From Victivallis vadensis (GTDB lineage Bacteria; Verrucomicrobiota; Lentisphaeria; Victivallales; Victivallaceae), in contig NZ_QEKH01000001.1 in NCBI RefSeq assembly GCF_003096415.1, positions 1 through 64,000 on the forward strand: a stretch of DNA of 64,000 nt, given 5' to 3'. The position numbers were made by a program, and so were the translations under genes. The notes under the pieces were generated by a model, which was not told the origin of the DNA, did not search any database, and was given only the letters and a program-made list of their open reading frames with translations. Positions within the stretch are counted from its first letter, which is position 1; each line of letters opens with the position of its first letter. Of this stretch, positions 8,437 through 16,898 are shown piece by piece.

Positions 8437-9282
8437 TCAGCGCGCCTTGCGGCGCGAACTGACCGCAAGGCCGACCACATAGACCACGCCGGCCAGAACC
8501 ACAATCATCGGACCGGCCGGAAATTCATAGCGGGAACTGACCAGAAGACCCGCCGTAACGAACACCCAACTGAGAATCGAGGACAGGATCATCATCGACC
8601 ACAAATGCCGCGTGAAGCATCCCGCCGTAGCGGCCGGCAGCGTCAGCAGCGCGATCACCAGAATAATGCCGACCACATCGATCAGCAGCACGATCGTCAG
8701 CGCCGTCAGCGCCAGCAGCCCGAGATAGAAGATTTTCACCCGGATACCGCGCAGCTCGGCGAATGTCGCGTCAAACGACATCGCCAGAATATTGTTGTAA
8801 AAGAGCACCGTCGGCGCCAGAACGACCACATCCAGCACCATCGTCCGCCAGATTGCGGAGCGGTCCAGCAGCACGATATTGCCGAACAGATATCCCTGCA
8901 GGTCGATCGCTCCCGGCGTGCGGGCGAGAAACAGCAGACCGACCGACATGAAAAGCGCCCATACCACATTGATGATCGTATCCTCGCGCTCCTTCGCGCA
9001 GAGATTGATCACCCCGACCAGCAGCGCCGCCGCCATCGCGCCGATCACCGCGCCGAGCATCGGCGTGAAACCGGTCCACATGCAGACCCGCTGCAAAAAC
9101 AGCGCGACGCCGACGCCGCCGAGGGCGGCATGGGCGCTGGCTCCGGCCAGCGAGGAGATCCGGCGCGTCACCACCATCGTGCCGATCACGCCGAGCGACA
9201 GACTGGCCAGCGCGCCGACCAGCAGCGCATACCTCAGGAACATCCATTCCGGCTGCATCAATTCCCGGAGAAACGCGATCAT
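8437..9282 (-). CDS. znuB: Zinc/metal ABC transporter permease
   Basis: Integral-membrane subunit of an ABC-3 family metal importer (ZnuB/MntB/TroC class), 281 residues with about eight hydrophobic helices. The characteristic GVIGTMVVTRRISSLAGASAH region lies near residues 30-50. The ATG at 9282 overlaps the stop of the ATP-binding gene as ATGA and has a GGGGAGGGG ribosome site, so the pair is translationally coupled. The zinc assignment comes mainly from the His-rich binding protein in the same operon; manganese or iron cannot be excluded from this subunit alone. Confidence 0.92.
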   Translation of the reverse strand: MIAFLRELMQPEWMFLRYALLVGALASLSLGVIGTMVVTRRISSLAGASAHAALGGVGVALFLQRVCMWTGFTPMLGAVIGAMAAALLVGVINLCAKEREDTIINVVWALFMSVGLLFLARTPGAIDLQGYLFGNIVLLDRSAIWRTMVLDVVVLAPTVLFYNNILAMSFDATFAELRGIRVKIFYLGLLALTALTIVLLIDVVGIILVIALLTLPAATAGCFTRHLWSMMILSSILSWVFVTAGLLVSSRYEFPAGPMIVVLAGVVYVVGLAVSSRRKAR

Positions 9283-10064
9283 TTCCGCCCCTCCCCGCAC
9301 TCTTCCGGATGCTTGCAGCTGCAGAAGCAGGAGTGATCGTGCTGAATCAGGTTGACTTCGTGGTGGTAAACCGCGTTGGCGGTCTCCGCGTTGAACGCAC
9401 CCGCCTGATGCACCGTCAACTGCCGGTTTACGCAGATCACCAGGTCGATTTCCCGGTTTACGAAGCCGAGGTCATGCGAAACCGTCAGTACGGTCATACG
9501 CCGCCTCAGAATATTCAAGGTGGCATAGAACTGTTCTTCCGCTCCGGGATCGATATTGGCCGTCGGCTCATCCAGCAGCAGGAGCTGCGGCTCGCAGGCA
9601 AGCGCCCGGGCGATCAGAACCCGCTGCCGCTGGCCGCCGGAAAGCGCGGCGAAGCTGCGCGGAGCCAGCGAAGCGATTCCCATCTCCTCAAGGGACGCCA
9701 TCGCGGCCGCCCGGTCTGCGGCGGTATACCATCCCCAGAACCCCCTGCGGATTCTCCCCTGCAGCACGACCTCCAACGCGGTGATCGGGAAGGCCCCGTC
9801 CAGCTGGTGGTATTGCGGCATGTAACCGATTCGCAGCCGGGCCGCAGCCGGCGATTCGCCGAAAATGCGGATGGTGCCGCGATCGGGAGTCAACAGACCG
9901 AGCAGAAGCCGCAGCAGCGTGCTTTTGCCTCCGCCGTTCGGACCGACGATGCAGCCGGACTGGCCGCGCTTCACGGTCAGGTTGATCGAATCCAACACCG
10001 GATTGCCGGCGTCGTAGCCGAACGTCAGTTCGCGGATTTCGATGATCGCGTCGCTGGTATGCAT
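9279..10064 (-). CDS. znuC: Zinc/metal ABC transporter ATP-binding protein
   Basis: ATPase subunit of the metal importer, 261 residues. It shows Walker A GPNGGGKST, the signature LSGGQRQR, Walker B LLLLDEPTANID and the switch histidine in TVSHD. The C-terminus is unusual: after the ABC domain the last twenty residues are rich in Cys and His (HDHSCFCSCKHPEEC), which could bind zinc and act as a sensor of cytoplasmic metal. The gene starts 9 bp after znuA and overlaps znuB by 4 bp. Confidence 0.93.
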   Translation of the reverse strand: MHTSDAIIEIRELTFGYDAGNPVLDSINLTVKRGQSGCIVGPNGGGKSTLLRLLLGLLTPDRGTIRIFGESPAAARLRIGYMPQYHQLDGAFPITALEVVLQGRIRRGFWGWYTAADRAAAMASLEEMGIASLAPRSFAALSGGQRQRVLIARALACEPQLLLLDEPTANIDPGAEEQFYATLNILRRRMTVLTVSHDLGFVNREIDLVICVNRQLTVHQAGAFNAETANAVYHHEVNLIQHDHSCFCSCKHPEECGEGRK

Positions 10065-10073
10065 AAAATTCCG

Positions 10074-11060
10074 TTACCGTCCTTTTTCTTCGGTGAAGCC
10101 GTTGACCAGCGCATCCGCCATTTTACGGAAATTGGCCGGCAGGTCCGATGCGAGCGGATCCAGCTCCACCACCTTGCCGCCGACCGCGTCGGCCAGCGCC
10201 TTCGCGCTGGCCGGGTTGAACTGCGGCTGAATGAAAATCACTTTGATCTTATCCGCCCGCGCCCGCCGGATCACGTCGGCGAAATGGGCGGGAGTCACCT
10301 CGCGTCCTCCCTTTTCCACCGCGACCTGCTTCAGACCGGTCATTGCGGAAAAATATCCGAAAGCGGGATGATACACGTAGAACGCCCCTCCCTTGTGCGC
10401 TGTCAGCTTCTCCCGGATCTCCATTTCCAGTTCCGCTAGCTGCGCTTTCAGCGCATCGGTATTCCTGCGGAACTCGGCGGCGTGCGCCGGTGCCGCTTCG
10501 CTGAAAGCACGGCAGATATTCTCCGCAATGATGCGGTCGTTGGCCAACGAGAGCCAGATATGCGGATCCAGCCCGTCGTCACTGCAGCCGTCGTCATGGT
10601 GATAGTGGTCCGGATGGTCGCCGGGGTGGTTGTGATCGGCTTCGTTCACGTGATCGTGATGGTGCGCGGGATCGGTGCAGCCGGCGCCGTCAAACGGAAT
10701 GCGCGGCACTCCCGCCGAGACATCGACGATCCTGACTTTGCTGTGTTCAAATGGCCGCGTCAGGGCCTTTTCAAATACCATGCGGGTGGTCAGGAACAGC
10801 GTCGCGGAAGCCACTCCTTTGATATCGCGCGGGGACGGGGAGTAATCGTGGGGACTTCTTCCTTCAGGCAGAACCGACTTGACGCTAACCGCATCGCCGC
10901 CGATTCGGGCGGCCATGAAGGCGATCGGCGGCAGACCGGTGTAAACGGACAGCTTTCCGGAAGCGGCATCCGTTCCGTCTCCGGAATCACCGCAGCCGGC
11001 GACTCCCAGCAGCGTAAGGCACAAAGTGACTGCGAAAGCAGACCAGGGAATCATCTTCAT
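10074..11060 (-). CDS. znuA: Zinc/metal ABC transporter substrate-binding lipoprotein
   Basis: Extracytoplasmic metal-binding protein of the ZnuA/TroA family, 328 residues. The signal peptide ends in the lipobox GVAGC. The mature protein has conserved metal ligands (LPEGRSPHDYSPSP, DPHIWLSLAND, YVYHPAFGYF) and a His-rich acidic loop of about 30 residues (HHHDHVNEADHNHPGDHPDH and following), typical of the zinc-specific branch. The ATG at 11060 has an AGAGGTG ribosome site. It is the first gene of the run that continues through znuC and znuB to dnaG. The promoter region contains a candidate Zur-type palindrome. Confidence 0.94.
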   Translation of the reverse strand: MKMIPWSAFAVTLCLTLLGVAGCGDSGDGTDAASGKLSVYTGLPPIAFMAARIGGDAVSVKSVLPEGRSPHDYSPSPRDIKGVASATLFLTTRMVFEKALTRPFEHSKVRIVDVSAGVPRIPFDGAGCTDPAHHHDHVNEADHNHPGDHPDHYHHDDGCSDDGLDPHIWLSLANDRIIAENICRAFSEAAPAHAAEFRRNTDALKAQLAELEMEIREKLTAHKGGAFYVYHPAFGYFSAMTGLKQVAVEKGGREVTPAHFADVIRRARADKIKVIFIQPQFNPASAKALADAVGGKVVELDPLASDLPANFRKMADALVNGFTEEKGR

Positions 11061-11104
11061 CGGCGCGCACCTCTTTCTGTATATATGGATACTCCTGATT
11101 TTAT

Positions 11105-11133
11105 AACATAATGGCATTACACTTCAAAGTCAA
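11105..11133 (-). promoter_or_regulatory. znuA promoter with candidate metal-regulator palindrome
   Basis: On the minus strand TTGACT (11133-11128), a 17-bp spacer and TATGTT (11110-11105) form a promoter for the zinc-uptake operon. The palindrome TAATGCCATTA (11119-11109) lies in the spacer and reaches the -10 box, a usual place for a Zur/Fur-family operator. The promoter is directly readable; the identity of the regulator is inferred from the operon. Confidence 0.55.
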
Positions 11134-11207
11134 GCATTTTCCGGATGGAATTCATGGGCCGGCTCCGGCTTTTTACCGTAATCGGTCGAATTTCTTTGAG
11201 GGTGTGC

Positions 11208-11235
11208 TTGAATTTTCCCTGTTTGGGTGTATAGT
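11208..11235 (+). promoter_or_regulatory. Promoter of the SDR gene
   Basis: TTGAAT (11208-11213), 16-bp spacer, TATAGT (11230-11235), about 45 bp before the ATG at 11281. Confidence 0.55.
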
Positions 11236-11280
11236 TAAACTCTTGTACTCTATGCTCACGAAAAATAAACTAGGTGACTG

Positions 11281-12444
11281 ATGAAGAAGATCTTTTTGAC
11301 CGGGATCACCGGTCTGGTCGGCAGTGCGTTTGTGGTTGCGCTGCTTCGCGAACGGGAAGACTACGAGATTGTATGCCTTGCCCGCAAATCTCCGGTGAAG
11401 AGTGCCTTGCAGAGAACGCAGGAGATCATTCGCGACGAATGTAAATTCGACGGTTGCCCCGAATTGGCCGACCGGATTCTGAAATCCGTGAAGGTGATCG
11501 AGGGAGATGTGGTCACCATGGACCCCGAAGCGATGGCGAAAGACCCGTTGCTGCAGGGAACCGACATTGTGTTCCACTGCGCCGCCGATGTGAATCTCGG
11601 CAAGGATCCGACCGGCAAGACTTTCAGGATCAACTACACCGGCACCGAGAACATGGTGAAGCTGGCCCAACTGCTGAAGGTCAAGGAGTTTCACTACGTC
11701 GGAACCGCCTATATCGCCGGCAAGCTGGTCGGCCGGGCGATCGAGGACAAACCGGTCGACAACGGTTTCAACAATCCCTACGAAGAGAGCAAGTACAAAG
11801 CTGAAATGCTGGTCCGCAACTCCGGCATTCCGTTTACGGTCTACCGTCCCGCCATCGTGACCGGACGCCGTTCCGACGGCCGGATCCGCAAGCCGCTGGC
11901 CTTTTACCGCATTCTCGAATTTCTCGGCAAACTCAAGAGCCATCAGTGTTCCAAGCATGGGCAGAATCCGGTCGACTGGGCGAATCTGCAGATCAATTTC
12001 GCGACCGAACCTTCCGAGCATGTGTACTTTGTGCCGATCGACTATGTACAGGAGGCGATCACCGCGCTCTTTCAGCGCCCGGTCTGCAACCGCGCCTATC
12101 ATATCACCGGCGACAGCCCGGTTTCGACCCGCCAGATCGAAAACACCATCTGCAGCGTGCTTCGTCTCGACGGCGTGACCGTCGACGGCGGCGAAGTCGC
12201 GCCGACCATGGACAACAAGCTGATGAGCCGTTTCCTCGGCGACCTGTTCCCGTATTTCTCGTCGGACATCGTCTTTGACCAGTCCAATGTCCGCAATGAA
12301 CTCGGTCCGCAGATTCTTGACTGGGAATACGGCACCAAGGGGCAGGAAACGCTGATCCGTTCGTTCTACCTGGATTACTTCCCGAATGTCGAATGGCTCC
12401 AGACGCTGGCGAAAGCGCCGATCGAGCGCCAGCCGCGCCGATAG
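11281..12444 (+). CDS. Extended short-chain dehydrogenase, thioester-reductase-like
   Basis: 387-residue NAD(P)-binding protein of the extended SDR type, closest in pattern to the thioester-reductase/NAD_binding_4 group that reduces fatty-acyl or peptidyl thioesters. The nucleotide loop TGITGLVGSAFV is at residues 7-18 and the catalytic YxxxK is Tyr167/Lys171 (YEESK). The stretch VYRPAIVTGRRSDG is typical of the family. A ribosome site AGGTG precedes the ATG. No carrier protein or adenylation domain is nearby, so it is a stand-alone enzyme with unknown substrate. An intrinsic terminator follows the stop. Confidence 0.8.
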   Translation: MKKIFLTGITGLVGSAFVVALLREREDYEIVCLARKSPVKSALQRTQEIIRDECKFDGCPELADRILKSVKVIEGDVVTMDPEAMAKDPLLQGTDIVFHCAADVNLGKDPTGKTFRINYTGTENMVKLAQLLKVKEFHYVGTAYIAGKLVGRAIEDKPVDNGFNNPYEESKYKAEMLVRNSGIPFTVYRPAIVTGRRSDGRIRKPLAFYRILEFLGKLKSHQCSKHGQNPVDWANLQINFATEPSEHVYFVPIDYVQEAITALFQRPVCNRAYHITGDSPVSTRQIENTICSVLRLDGVTVDGGEVAPTMDNKLMSRFLGDLFPYFSSDIVFDQSNVRNELGPQILDWEYGTKGQETLIRSFYLDYFPNVEWLQTLAKAPIERQPRR

Positions 12445-12462
12445 AAACCTCTTGAATCCGAC

Positions 12463-12498
12463 AGCGGAATCTGCTTCAAAGCCGGTTCCGCTTTTTTT
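12463..12498 (+). terminator. Intrinsic terminator after the SDR gene
   Basis: A 7-bp stem AGCGGAA (12463-12469)/TTCCGCT (12486-12492) is followed by a run of T. It ends only five bases before the ATG of the next plus-strand gene, so it may also act as an attenuator for that gene. Confidence 0.75.
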
Positions 12499-12503
12499 AT
12501 CAG

Positions 12504-13289
12504 ATGATCATCGATTTTCATACTCATTATTACCCGGCTAAAGTCGTCGGCAAAGCACTCGCCGCCGTCGAGGGGCGAATCGGCCATTACACTGACGGGA
12601 GCCGGGCCGGGCTGCTTGCTTCCATGCGTGAAGCGAAGATCGATTATTCTCTCGCGCTGCCGATCGCGACCCGCCCGGCCAACAGCCGCGGCATCAACAC
12701 ATGGGCGGCGGCGGAGCGGTCGGAAAACATCGGACTGACCGGCTCGATCCATCCGGGGGACCCGCACCTGCCGGACACCCTGAAGTATATTGCGGAACAG
12801 GGACTTCCGGGAATCAAGCTGCATCCCGAATACCAGCAGTTCGACTTTGCGGATGAACGGCTCTATCCGGTCTGGGAACGCTGTGTTGAGTTGGATTTAT
12901 TTGTAATCACACATGCCGGCTGCGACGTGATGTTCAAACCGCCGTGGCATTCCGATCCGGCGCGGCTGGCGGCGTTTCACCGACGCTTTCCGGAGCTGAA
13001 GCTGATTCTGGCGCACCTCGGCTCCATGGAAATGTGGGATGCTGTGGAGACGGAACTGGCGGGTTTGCCGGTCTATTTCGACCTTGCGCTGCTGACGCCG
13101 GACCGGCTTCCGCCGCAACGGCTGCTGGCGATCATCCGCAAGCACGGCGCGGAGCGCATTCTTTTCGGAACCGACAGCCCGTGGAGTCCGCAGAAAGCAC
13201 ATGTGGATTACATCCGCTCCCTGCCACTGAGCGAAGCGGAGCGTGAACTGATCTTTCACCGGAATGCGGCGAAACTCCTGCATCTGTAA
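12504..13289 (+). CDS. Amidohydrolase-family metal-dependent hydrolase
   Basis: 261-residue TIM-barrel hydrolase or decarboxylase of the amidohydrolase_2 type. Metal ligands can be seen as His6 and His8 (DFHTHYYP), the His in GIKLHPEYQ, VITHAG, LAHLGS, and the Asp in FGTDSPW. The substrate is unknown. The ATG at 12504 is kept because the conserved FHTH motif follows at once, but no ribosome site is visible and a terminator hairpin with T run abuts the start. Its stop TAA directly meets the stop of the convergent CorC gene. Confidence 0.85.
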   Translation: MIIDFHTHYYPAKVVGKALAAVEGRIGHYTDGSRAGLLASMREAKIDYSLALPIATRPANSRGINTWAAAERSENIGLTGSIHPGDPHLPDTLKYIAEQGLPGIKLHPEYQQFDFADERLYPVWERCVELDLFVITHAGCDVMFKPPWHSDPARLAAFHRRFPELKLILAHLGSMEMWDAVETELAGLPVYFDLALLTPDRLPPQRLLAIIRKHGAERILFGTDSPWSPQKAHVDYIRSLPLSEAERELIFHRNAAKLLHL

Positions 13290-14627
13290 TTATTCGCCGG
13301 ATTCTTCTTCCTGCGGCGGAGTATATTGCAGGATCACCTTGTCCACCCGGCGTTCCTCGACCGACTCGACCCGGATTGAGATGCCGGAAACAGGCAGCTC
13401 CACCGTCGCGCCGACCGTGGGAACCTCGTTCAGCATCCCGAACACCAGCCCGCCGATCGTATCGTACTCCTCCTCGGGCAGCGCGAGATCGAGACGGCGC
13501 GAAATTTCATCCAGCCGCATGGAGCCGTCGATGCGCCACTCCCCTTCCCCGAGCTGTTCGATTTCGATGTCCGCTTCGTCGTATTCGTCGTACAGACTGC
13601 CGACGATCTCTTCAAGCAGGTCCTCGATGGTGACGAGGCCGGAGGTGCCGCCGAATTCATCCAGAATGATCGCCATTCCGAACTTCTTGCTCTGCATATT
13701 GCGGAACAGGATATTGGCCCGCATCGTCTCCGGCGCCAGATAGACCGGCTTGAGCAACTTACGGATATCCGGCGCGCTGTTCCCCTGCACCTTGGCGGAA
13801 AGATATTCCCGGAAATGAAGAAAGCCGATGATTTCGTCGATATCCTCGCGATAAACCGGCACGCGGGAAAAGCCGCAGCTCATCAACACCTTTTCGACCT
13901 CTTCCGGCGGAGCTTCGATATCCAGTGCCACCATTTCCGTACGGTGGGTCATCACCTCGGCAGCGGTGGTGTTGTTGAATTCAAACACATTCTCGATCAT
14001 ACGCTTTTCGTCGCTTTCGATCGCACCGTTTTCCTCACCGATATCGACCATCATGCGGATTTCCTCCTCGGTGACCTCCTGCGAATTGCCGAGCGTCACG
14101 CCGAAGAGCCGCAATACGAAGTTCACCGAGGCATTCAGGAACCATACGAAAGGGGCGGTCACTCTGGCGATGAAGTCGATCGGGCCGGCGACATTCAGAG
14201 CCACCGCCTCCGCATAACGCAGTCCGAGCTGCTTCGGGACCAGCTCGCCGAACACCAGCGAAATATAGGAGAGCAGAATGGTGATCGCCACCATGATGAC
14301 TCCGCCGAGAATCTTCTTGGAAAGGAACTGAAAACCCAAACCGTACAGCCAGCCGGTAACGGGTTCGGAAAACGTGTCCGCCGCGAAAGCGCTCGCCATG
14401 AAACCGGCAAACGTGACTCCCACCTGAACCGTGGCCAGAAAACGGCCGGAATTTCCCACCAGATCGGCCAGCCGGCGTCCGCGCCGTCCGCCTTCGGTCC
14501 CCAGCCGCCGGACCGTCGCCGGCTTCAGAGAGATCAACGCGACTTCGGAGGAAGCGAAGAACGCATTCAGCAGAATCAGAAACCCCAGAAAAAGCAACTG
14601 CAGCAGCAGTAAACTACCGTCTTCCAA
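13290..14627 (-). CDS. CNNM/CorC-type membrane protein with paired CBS domains
   Basis: Membrane protein of the hemolysin C/CorC (TlyC, YfjD) family, linked to magnesium or other cation efflux. 445 residues: DUF21/CNNM transmembrane region at about residues 5-190 (LLNAFFASSEVALISL), two CBS domains at about 215-335 (MTHRTEMVALD and ILDEFGGTSGLVTIEDLLEEIVG) and a C-terminal CorC_HlyC domain. The start chosen is TTG at 14627, which has an AAAAGGA ribosome site at good spacing; an ATG-like start further upstream at 14693 would add 22 residues that look non-native. Confidence 0.88.
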   Translation of the reverse strand: MEDGSLLLLQLLFLGFLILLNAFFASSEVALISLKPATVRRLGTEGGRRGRRLADLVGNSGRFLATVQVGVTFAGFMASAFAADTFSEPVTGWLYGLGFQFLSKKILGGVIMVAITILLSYISLVFGELVPKQLGLRYAEAVALNVAGPIDFIARVTAPFVWFLNASVNFVLRLFGVTLGNSQEVTEEEIRMMVDIGEENGAIESDEKRMIENVFEFNNTTAAEVMTHRTEMVALDIEAPPEEVEKVLMSCGFSRVPVYREDIDEIIGFLHFREYLSAKVQGNSAPDIRKLLKPVYLAPETMRANILFRNMQSKKFGMAIILDEFGGTSGLVTIEDLLEEIVGSLYDEYDEADIEIEQLGEGEWRIDGSMRLDEISRRLDLALPEEEYDTIGGLVFGMLNEVPTVGATVELPVSGISIRVESVEERRVDKVILQYTPPQEEESGE

Positions 14628-14738
14628 AATAAATCCTTTTTGTTCGAGTGAAATGCCGCCGCGCTGAAATGTGCGCGGTATTCCGGACAACATATTTTAT
14701 AACATAGCGGCAAAAAAGACAAATTCAATTGAAATTCC

Positions 14739-15494
14739 TCAGAAAAACAGTTTGATTGCCGTTATCACCACCAATATCTGGATGATGTTCTCAAACAGCT
14801 TCTGCGGCATTTTAGCCAGCAGAAACACACCCAGGGCGCCGCCGATGAACAGGAACGGAATCATCAGAAGGTCGATCCGGAACGCCTGCAGCGTAATCCG
14901 TCCCTCCCAGATGAAAATCGGCAGCTTGGTCCAGTTGATGATCAGGAAGAACCAGGCGCTGCACCCCATATAGACCGTCTTCGGCAGCCGCATCGCCAGA
15001 AAGTAAAGGGCCGCGACCGGCCCGGCGGCATTCGCAATCTGGGTGGTGACGCCGAGCAGCGTACCGCATCCGGCCGAAACCGCCAGGCCGGTCGGAATCT
15101 TCTCCTGCGGCAGGCGGCTGCGGATGTAATTCAGAAGTGCCAGCACCAGCACAATCCCTCCGATGATCATGCGCATGATCCGGTCGTTGTCTTCCGGAAT
15201 CACATGCAGGATAAAAGAACCGATGGCCAATCCGGCCCAGGCCCACGGCAGCAGCCGCAGCACGATCTTCCAGTCGGCATTCCGCCGGTAATAGGCCACG
15301 GCGATCAGGTCGGCCATCGCCAGCATGATCAACTGAAGCCCGGTAGAGAGCCGCCCCTCGAATGCCATGGTCAACAGCACCACCGGCAATACGCCGATTC
15401 CCGGGATCGCGGTTTTATTGATGCCGATCAGGATCGCGCTGATCATCAGCGTACCGATCTGCAACATCGTAAAATGATTCAGAATATCAAACAT
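14739..15494 (-). CDS. TSUP (TauE/SafE) family permease
   Basis: 251-residue membrane protein with about eight hydrophobic helices in two halves, each with the family-type motif (GINKTAIPGIGVLPVV near the start and LLGVTTQIANAAGPVAALYFLAMRLPK in the second half). Members export or import sulfonates, sulfite or similar anions; the substrate here cannot be told. Start at 15494 (MFDILNHF). The ribosome site is weak. The gene follows the purC terminator and lies 111 bp before the CorC gene. Confidence 0.87.
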   Translation of the reverse strand: MFDILNHFTMLQIGTLMISAILIGINKTAIPGIGVLPVVLLTMAFEGRLSTGLQLIMLAMADLIAVAYYRRNADWKIVLRLLPWAWAGLAIGSFILHVIPEDNDRIMRMIIGGIVLVLALLNYIRSRLPQEKIPTGLAVSAGCGTLLGVTTQIANAAGPVAALYFLAMRLPKTVYMGCSAWFFLIINWTKLPIFIWEGRITLQAFRIDLLMIPFLFIGGALGVFLLAKMPQKLFENIIQILVVITAIKLFF

Positions 15495-15516
15495 AGTCGT
15501 CACATCGGGAAATACA

Positions 15517-15547
15517 GAAAAGGCGGCGAAATTTCCATTCCACCGCC
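15517..15547 (-). terminator. Intrinsic terminator of the rplU-purC transcript
   Basis: Minus-strand stem GGCGG (15547-15543)/CCGCC (15526-15522) followed by TTTTC, 22 nt after the purC stop. Confidence 0.65.
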
Positions 15548-15569
15548 CCTTGCATTGCAAAACCGCCGC

Positions 15570-16466
15570 CTACAGGGATTTGCCTGTCAGCATCCGGTAC
15601 GCTTCCAGATACTTATCGGAGGTTTTCTTCACCACATTGGCCGGAAGTTCCGGACCGGGAGCGGTCTTGTTCCAGTCGAGCGTTTCGAGATAATCGCGGA
15701 CGTACTGCTTGTCGAGACTGACCGGGCTGGTGCCGACCTGATACTGATCCGCAGGCCAGAACCGGCTCGAATCCGGAGTCAAGACTTCGTCGACCAGAAT
15801 GATCCTGCCGTCGATTTCACCGAATTCGAACTTGGTGTCCGCTACGATGATGCCGCGTTTTTCCGCATAATCCCGCGCCGTGCTGTAGATTTTCAGCGAG
15901 AGCTCGCGAAGAGCCGCCGCTTTATCCGCACCGATGATTCCGCCGACCTGCTCGAAAGAGATCGCCTCATCATGATCACCGATTTCAGCCTTGGTGGAGG
16001 GAGTGAACAGCGGCTCGTCGAGCTTTGACGCCTGCTGATAGCCGGCGCGAAGCTTCAGGCCGGAGACCATACCGGTTTTCTGATAATCCTTCCAGCCGCT
16101 GCCGACCAGATAGCCGCGCACGATGCACTCAACCGGAAGCACCTTCGCCTTACGGACAATCATCGAACGTCCCTGCAGATCCTTCACATACGCCGTCAGC
16201 TCCGGACGGGAGGCGACATCGGCGGAAATCAGGTGGTTCGGAATATCACGCATCAGGTCGAACCAGAAGAGCGAAATCTGCGTCAGCACCTCGCCCTTGC
16301 GGGGCACACCGTTCGGCATCACCACATCGAACGCGCTGAGCCGGTCGGTGGCCACAAAGAGCAGCGCATCACCGAGATCGTAGACGTCGCGCACCTTGCC
16401 GCGATTGATCAGCTTGAGTCCCGGAATTTCCGTCTGGATCAACGCGCCATTGGCATCGTACTGCAT
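15570..16466 (-). CDS. purC: SAICAR synthase
   Basis: Phosphoribosylaminoimidazole-succinocarboxamide synthase, the ATP-dependent step that joins aspartate to CAIR in purine synthesis. 298 residues, the long form also found in yeast and many bacteria. Clear motifs are [12 protein letters not shown] at 22-33, [37 protein letters not shown], and [17 protein letters not shown]. The ATG at 16466 has a GAGAGGA ribosome site. It lies 25 bp after rplU and shares its promoter. No other purine gene is near. Confidence 0.96.
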   Translation of the reverse strand: MQYDANGALIQTEIPGLKLINRGKVRDVYDLGDALLFVATDRLSAFDVVMPNGVPRKGEVLTQISLFWFDLMRDIPNHLISADVASRPELTAYVKDLQGRSMIVRKAKVLPVECIVRGYLVGSGWKDYQKTGMVSGLKLRAGYQQASKLDEPLFTPSTKAEIGDHDEAISFEQVGGIIGADKAAALRELSLKIYSTARDYAEKRGIIVADTKFEFGEIDGRIILVDEVLTPDSSRFWPADQYQVGTSPVSLDKQYVRDYLETLDWNKTAPGPELPANVVKKTSDKYLEAYRMLTGKSL

Positions 16467-16491
16467 GATGATTATCCTCTCAAATTCGGAT

Positions 16492-16806
16492 TCAGCCTTT
16501 GATTTCGCCGATCTGAACGCGGGTCAGGCTCTGGCGGTGGCCGTGGGTGCGGCGATAGCCCTTGCGGCGCTTCATCTTGAAAGCGATGACCTTCTTGCCG
16601 CGGAACTGATCCTTGACTTCGGCTTCGACGGTCGCGCCCGCCAGAACCGGGGCGCCGTAGTTCAGCTTGCCGCCTTCTTCACCGATCGCGAGAACCTCAT
16701 CGAAGGTGACCTTGCCGCCGACTTCGGTATCGAGCTTTTCGATTTCGACCAGATCGCCGGTCTTCACTTTGTACTGTTTGCCGCCGGTTTTGATGATAGC
16801 ATACAT
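16492..16806 (-). CDS. rplU: 50S ribosomal protein L21
   Basis: Structural protein of the large ribosomal subunit, binding 23S rRNA. 104 residues, normal length, with the recognisable N-terminus [14 protein letters not shown], the [23 protein letters not shown] core and a short tail. A strong ribosome site (TAAGGAG) precedes the ATG. In most bacteria rplU is followed by rpmA (L27) and often obg; here purC follows instead, so rpmA must be elsewhere. Confidence 0.97.
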   Translation of the reverse strand: MYAIIKTGGKQYKVKTGDLVEIEKLDTEVGGKVTFDEVLAIGEEGGKLNYGAPVLAGATVEAEVKDQFRGKKVIAFKMKRRKGYRRTHGHRQSLTRVQIGEIKG

Positions 16807-16870
16807 TCTTTTTCTTGCTCCTTACGGGTTATTATGAACTGACATCCAGTTAATTCGCACATATCCTGAT

Positions 16871-16898
16871 AATATATACCATTTTCAGCGGTTTGCAA
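16871..16898 (-). promoter_or_regulatory. rplU promoter
   Basis: Minus strand TTGCAA (16898-16893), 16-bp spacer, TATATT (16876-16871). The -35 box lies inside the last codons of the upstream glycosyltransferase gene. Confidence 0.6.
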
